DNA of 64,000 bases from Sipunculus nudus (Eukaryota; Annelida; Sipuncula; Golfingiida; Sipunculidae), in contig CM049313.1 of the NCBI GenBank assembly GCA_026874595.1, positions 43,678,659 to 43,742,658 of the forward strand, written 5' to 3'. Below, in pieces: positions 60,701-64,000 of the stretch. The notes under the pieces are model-generated. The model had not been told where the DNA came from and did not search any database. It saw nothing but the letters and a program-made list of their open reading frames with translations. The position numbers and the translations under genes are program-made. Every line of letters begins with the position of its first letter. Positions within the stretch are counted from its first letter, which is position 1.

Positions 60701-61731
60701 CTGATTGATCCCTTGTACTGATAACACACAGCTATCCCCTATCTCCACAAAGTATCCCTGGAACAATTATGACAGGAATGGTGGGGACTATTAATTGTTT
60801 ACTGACTGTTCAGGATGTTGTCATGACATGTCCATATTTGCTGAAAGAGGTTATATGATTTATTACAAAGTATTTCTACAAGGTATACAATAGACAACAT
60901 AAGGATCACAGGCTAAAAGCCATGTAACAGGGCAGAAAATTAATAATCTGCTTAAAATAACCTGGACCAACAACAGTCTGAATTGATTATTTAGGGCAGT
61001 ACTTTACAGGCTTAGAATGCTGCCAATCAACTTTAAAATAACATTTTGTCATTGTGATCAATATTTTTTATTTCTCTATGCCATATTATCCACAGAATCA
61101 GAGTGAAAATTTTCTGCCCTGTTTATATGTATTTCACAACATACATGTACAACACAAATCCTATTGGAAAGAGCCCCATATAATTCTAATAAAAGTGGAA
61201 ATTGTATGGGATCCAAATAATGATTGACAAAATGACAGAATATAAATTTTAGTAGTTAGAGCTGAACACTAAAAGGACATGTGTTGTAATTTTTTTGTGA
61301 TCAAATAGTATTCAATATTTGTGATCAAACAATATTCCCATTTTCAGAGCTGGAATTTTCTGTTCTGTTAAAATTTTCTACTATGATGCCCATTTGATAT
61401 TTTTTATATTTTTTGGATTTTGAAGAAAACTCCATGATGGAACTTGGGCAGAAAAGTTTGTCCCTCTGTTTGTTTCATTTACATAATTTTCAAAGGAAGC
61501 AAAGGGCAGATTCCAGAGTTTAAAAAAAAATCTATATCTGAGATCAGTTTTGGTTCTGTAGTGTGACCACTTTGGGTGACCACCAGGTGGCGCTTACCTC
61601 TCACTCTCATCAGCAGCTTTGGAGGCCTCTTCCAACTTCTCTGAGGCAGACTGTAGCCTGGTCTCTGTCTGCTCGAAGTCCTCCTCAAGCAGGCGAATCC
61701 TCCTGGTCAAGGCCCCAACCTCACCCTCAGC
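39618..61731 (-). CDS. TPM: Tropomyosin, exons 3 to 9 with duplicated alternative exons (5' end outside window)
   Basis: Coiled-coil actin-filament protein that controls myosin access and filament stability in muscle and non-muscle cells. Seen on the - strand: exon 3 (61598-61731), four exon 4 copies, two exon 5, two exon 6, exon 7, two exon 8 and two terminal exons 9. Lengths are 134/118/71/76/63/70/83 nt, identical to the conserved metazoan exon plan, and phases fit throughout. One path gives 615 nt = 204 aa plus stop, equal to canonical residues 81-284. All parts show heptad repeats with Leu/Ala at core positions. Exons 1 and 2 are not seen between 61732 and 64000 and must lie beyond the right edge. 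Sequence is closest to molluscan tropomyosin. Four exon 4 copies is unusual; vertebrates have one. The exons are listed separately because no single joined product describes the gene. Confidence 0.96.
39701..41246 (-). other. TPM: TPM intron before exon 9b / 3' UTR of exon 9a
   Basis: AT-rich. On the - strand an AATAAA (plus TTTATT, 40951-40956) lies about 290 nt past the exon 9a stop and is a plausible poly(A) signal for that isoform. No other exon recognised. Confidence 0.45.
41247..41329 (-). CDS. TPM: TPM alternative terminal exon 9a
   Basis: Acceptor gccgttgcag. Encodes [20 protein letters not shown] then LDEMQSL and TGA: same length (83 nt to stop) and phase as exon 9b, but a different C-terminus, closer to the DMTSI/DEMQ-type ends of other tropomyosin isoforms. 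Choosing it would change head-to-tail overlap and troponin binding. Because it precedes 9b in the transcript, use of its own poly(A) site would exclude 9b. Confidence 0.93.
41330..44179 (-). other. TPM: TPM intron between exons 8b and 9a; no exon seen
   Basis: About 2.85 kb of AT-rich intron with no heptad-encoding segment and no clear mobile element. Confidence 0.5.
44180..44249 (-). CDS. TPM: TPM alternative exon 8b
   Basis: Acceptor tttgctgcag, donor GTAGGAAG. 70 nt in the right phase, encoding [20 protein letters not shown] then NLE. It aligns with exon 8a and vertebrate [23 protein letters not shown] but is strongly diverged and carries a cysteine. Lies 527 bp downstream of exon 8a. Confidence 0.88.
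44777..44846 (-). CDS. TPM: TPM exon 8a (canonical)
   Basis: 70 nt encoding [20 protein letters not shown] then RLE, essentially the molluscan muscle sequence. Acceptor ttcccatag, donor GTATGA. Starts in phase 0 and ends in phase 1. Confidence 0.96.
45446..45508 (-). CDS. TPM: TPM exon 7 (constitutive)
   Basis: 63 nt encoding [20 protein letters not shown] then D. Acceptor ttttctag, donor GTAAGT. The only internal exon of the series for which no second copy was found, and the only one whose length is a multiple of three. Confidence 0.96.
46958..47033 (-). CDS. TPM: TPM exon 6b (canonical muscle-type)
   Basis: 76 nt encoding [20 protein letters not shown] then ISEQE, matching molluscan muscle tropomyosin. 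Acceptor cgttgtag, donor GTACTC (weak at +5). Confidence 0.96.
47426..47501 (-). CDS. TPM: TPM alternative exon 6a
   Basis: 76 nt encoding [20 protein letters not shown] then INDEK. Acceptor ttatttcag, donor GTGAGT. Shares the EEEL-VV-NN-(K/R)SLE frame with exon 6b, 392 bp away. Comparable to the exon 6a/6b choice of vertebrate tropomyosins. Confidence 0.95.
47502..49471 (-). other. TPM: TPM intron between exon 5 and exon 6 groups; no exon seen
   Basis: About 2 kb, AT-rich. Short ORFs only; no heptad-like coding segment. Confidence 0.5.
49472..49542 (-). CDS. TPM: TPM alternative exon 5b
   Basis: 71 nt encoding [20 protein letters not shown] then KGD plus two bases. Acceptor cttaaacag, donor GTGAGT. 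Keeps the V-ARKLV start found in vertebrate exon 5. Lies only 166 bp from exon 5a. Confidence 0.95.
49709..49779 (-). CDS. TPM: TPM exon 5a (canonical muscle-type)
   Basis: 71 nt encoding [20 protein letters not shown] then SAE plus two bases, as in molluscan muscle tropomyosin. Donor GTGAGT. The acceptor (atttatgacctag) has almost no pyrimidine tract. Confidence 0.94.
49780..52023 (-). other. TPM: TPM intron between exon 4D and exon 5a
   Basis: AT-rich, with an A-run near 50346 and a TA microsatellite at about 51164-51216. A stretch near 51660-51730 resembles the tail vocabulary of tRNA-derived SINEs but no boundaries could be set. No exon seen. Confidence 0.5.
52024..52141 (-). CDS. TPM: TPM alternative exon 4D
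   Basis: 118 nt encoding [20 protein letters not shown] then [19 protein letters not shown]. Acceptor gtctgtag, donor GTGATA. Conserved RK-LE-R---D-ER---LE frame. The second half is unusual for tropomyosin, with ILLG in the coiled coil. Correct phase after exon 3 (split AG|A codon). Confidence 0.93.
52958..53075 (-). CDS. TPM: TPM alternative exon 4C
   Basis: 118 nt encoding [20 protein letters not shown] then [19 protein letters not shown]. Acceptor tttctgcag, donor GTGATG. By eye the copy nearest to the canonical molluscan sequence (LESRSL-DDER, EDA--KYDE). Confidence 0.95.
54031..54148 (-). CDS. TPM: TPM alternative exon 4B
   Basis: 118 nt encoding [20 protein letters not shown] then [19 protein letters not shown]. 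Acceptor is C7-AG, donor GTAGTG. The most diverged copy: the usual RK--E-R start is replaced by SKALNSK. Open frame, right length and both splice sites argue that it is functional. Confidence 0.91.
55988..56105 (-). CDS. TPM: TPM alternative exon 4A
   Basis: 118 nt encoding [20 protein letters not shown] then [19 protein letters not shown]. Acceptor atggaatcag, donor GTAAGG. Well-conserved first half; the second half carries a cysteine and two methionines. Confidence 0.95.
56106..61597 (-). other. TPM: TPM intron between exon 3 and the exon 4 cluster
   Basis: About 5.5 kb. No further exon 4 copy or alternative first exon recognised. A segment at about 59080-59240 reads on the - strand like a tRNA-derived SINE (GGTTTGATCCTG as a B box) but its boundaries and target duplication could not be set. 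Confidence 0.45.
61598..61731 (-). CDS. TPM: TPM exon 3
   Basis: 134 nt encoding [40 protein letters not shown] and DESE plus a split arginine codon (residues 81-125 of the canonical protein; family consensus [20 protein letters not shown]). Acceptor tgttccag, donor GTAAGC. Confidence 0.97.
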
Positions 61732-64000
61732 CTGGAACAAACACAAATCAAAATTAACTGACATCTACAGAAATATATATATATATATGTTAACATAACA
61801 AAATAAAACAAGGGGAAAAAAACATTTTTTATGGAATACTTGGCCAAAATAATGTTGTGTGTACAAATTCGCTCCAGCAACTGTTAAGAAAAGCTGCTAA
61901 TGGACAGACAACTGATGATTAATCATTTAATGTTGCCTTGAAATAACCCACAGATCAGCAAAAAAAATTAATCTCTAAGGCCTTGAGAATGCTGAATCAA
62001 TGCAACATTACAACCAGGATATTTTTCATGTGATAACACATGCTATGTCTGACAAAAACTGAAAGCATAATGATATTATCATTGGATAAAGAGTGTTTCA
62101 ATTTGTGTTTGACTTCTTAGAATAGCCTGATATACTGACAAAATAAGCTAGAACATGTTAATGGGAAGGGGGGGGGGGGGTCCTGGTATCCCCATTGTAA
62201 TAAAGAAATTCCATACTCACAACGATTTGACCTTTGTAATATTTTTTTTTTATATAAATCTTAAATTAGCCTGCATGGGTTGATACATAATTGGGCTGAT
62301 GAGCATCAAACATGTATTCATCAAAACTTTCACACTGAAATACTTTGAAATTAATGATACCAATATTTTAAGTCTGTAGGTTTTGTACATTATATTATCC
62401 ACTCCTTGTAACACCAAGGTGATATGATCTCCCCTGGTAAACCAAGATAAACACCAAGTGAGCATACCGCAAACATCCCAATATAAGAGGAAGAGTACAT
62501 CCTTGTGTTCATACGATAAGGCGGGGGAGGGGAGTATCCTGATGGCTGGCCTGTTATAAAGGTCACTGGGTTATGTTTATATACTGTGGGTTGGGCTTCA
62601 CTTAGCTCCACATTAACACATAGATCCCAAATTCAACTTCTTATTCAGCTTGAATTTGTAGAAATTCCATTTAGCATATGGGGTTATTAAAGATATTTTC
62701 AGATTGTGGCAAAATGTCAAAGCAAACTTTTGGCCATTTATATATGAGTTGTTTTAATAATATATTCCCTGTCAAGATCCCACACAGCTAAAAACAGGCT
62801 TTTTCACTATATGTTCCAAATGATAAACATTTTACTTTATTTGTTTTGACAGGAACAGTTTCACTGCTTATTATCTATTAACTTTTCTGGCCAACCTAGC
62901 ATATCACTTTCTCTCTTGAAAAGTGAGAAAACAGTGAGGGGTATTTGTCAAATATGATTCTTATGAGAGAATATGACACATTCTAAGACAAAAAATGACA
63001 GTATAATTAATATCAAATATTGCATTGTGTTAGAATCTGGGACACCAGGTTCCTTTTTCTTTAATTCATGATGCCATTTGAATGATTTAATCAAACTATA
63101 TAACATTTAAACAAGATGTGTGGCTGATGGCTATACTGTTGTTGCTTTGATGTTGTGCAAAAAAAAAAAAATGTATTACCAAGCGAAGTGATATTTATTC
63201 TGATTCAAATAAAATGTCTCATTGAGCTGAACATAAATTTTTTTTTTTTTGTAATTTTGTGTCCTCAATGTTAAAACCAAACCCTCCAAATGTGGGCCAG
63301 GTGGCAAACCCTTCCTGTTAGCCTGTTACATGACACCCACTCAGTAGTCTGGTACCCACTCATAACAGACCTGCCCCATCTCATATTACATCCATTAATA
63401 AAACACAGAAGTTGTGTAAGTCACACTCCGGGTTTCAAATGCCTTACTCATAAAAAGGAACTAGTACAACTGTGAAACACTTAGGGCATGTTTGTCAGCA
63501 ATTTAGGTCTTTTATTTATTTCTTTTATAATGCCTGCCCTCCTAAGGGAGTTGAATATATGCTATCAAGGGTGGTGGTGACCCTGAGCCACCTATGGCAA
63601 AAAAATGGGCTGCTCTAAACAATGCAGTGATGATACTATTGTGGATTTACAGGGTGGGTGGACCAATTCTGTATGTAATATAAAAATAACCATACTACTT
63701 TTCAATACTGTTAGATCATCGATTTTCTTGTGTATTTTGATCAAATACTGCAAGTATTTTCAGCTACAGTAAAAACCAGCAGGAACTAAATAATGAAATC
63801 ATGATCTCTTGCCAAAAGCTGCTGGTGCTCTGACAAGGCATGACTGATCAGTGAAATACATTTTTTGTAGCCTTTTGGTATATAACCATCATCATTATTT
63901 AGAATGAAAAACATTCCTCTAACATCAGGTCAAAGGACAGTAGTGACTTGGAAGACAGAGCAACTGTCTGCTGTACCGTTTTATGTATCGTGTGTATGCT
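61732..64000 (-). other. TPM: TPM intron 2 (partial); no exon seen
   Basis: AT-rich, with a TA microsatellite near 61776, a G-run near 62168 and A/T homopolymers near 63160 and 63239. Exon 2 or an internal alternative first exon was looked for on the - strand and not found. Confidence 0.5.

Overview
This is a eukaryotic window, most likely molluscan or from a close spiralian relative. It is AT-rich, its genes are split by GT-AG introns, and the best protein evidence is a tropomyosin whose exons read like molluscan tropomyosins (for example [20 protein letters not shown] and [14 protein letters not shown]). No prokaryotic features were seen.

Two genes are supported, and they face each other. 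On the + strand a complete DNA polymerase kappa gene (POLK) runs from 1522 to 16616. It has 12 coding exons totalling exactly 3240 nt (1079 codons plus stop). It carries the N-clasp, the Y-family catalytic core, an internal PIP-like motif, two UBZ zinc fingers, a basic patch and a C-terminal PIP box. On the - strand a tropomyosin gene (TPM) enters from the right edge and ends at 39618. Exons 1 and 2 lie outside the window. Exons 3 to 9 are present with the classic lengths 134/118/71/76/63/70/83 nt, and one path through them gives 204 residues, matching canonical residues 81-284.

The TPM locus is heavily duplicated internally: four exon 4 copies, two exon 5, two exon 6, one exon 7, two exon 8 and two terminal exons 9, or 64 combinations from exon 3 onward. 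Apart from the terminal exon 9 pair, each duplicated class has a length that is not a multiple of 3, so using two copies or none breaks the frame.

POLK shows three duplications at exon edges. Intron 9 is filled by about 77 copies of a 62-bp unit (8293-13105), and unit 1 begins at the real splice donor, so every unit carries a copy of that donor. Intron 4 begins with a 28-bp array, also seeded on its donor, which was later split by a tRNA-like SINE with a 14-bp target duplication. A degenerate copy of the start of exon 11, with acceptor, sits 193 bp upstream of the real one.

The roughly 22 kb between the genes (17.1-39 kb) is repeat-rich. It holds degenerate tandem repeats with a recurring GGTGGCGCCACC palindrome, a 4.5-kb palindrome-rich inverted-repeat transposon with a 2.7-kb hAT-like element nested in it (which itself contains a polyadenylated retrocopy-like segment), two TRIM-like miniature LTR elements with tRNA-like promoter boxes in their LTRs, and several long TA microsatellites. 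A small CpG-rich, promoter-like block (39.07-39.30 kb) lies just beyond the 3' end of TPM. No convincing third protein-coding gene was found.
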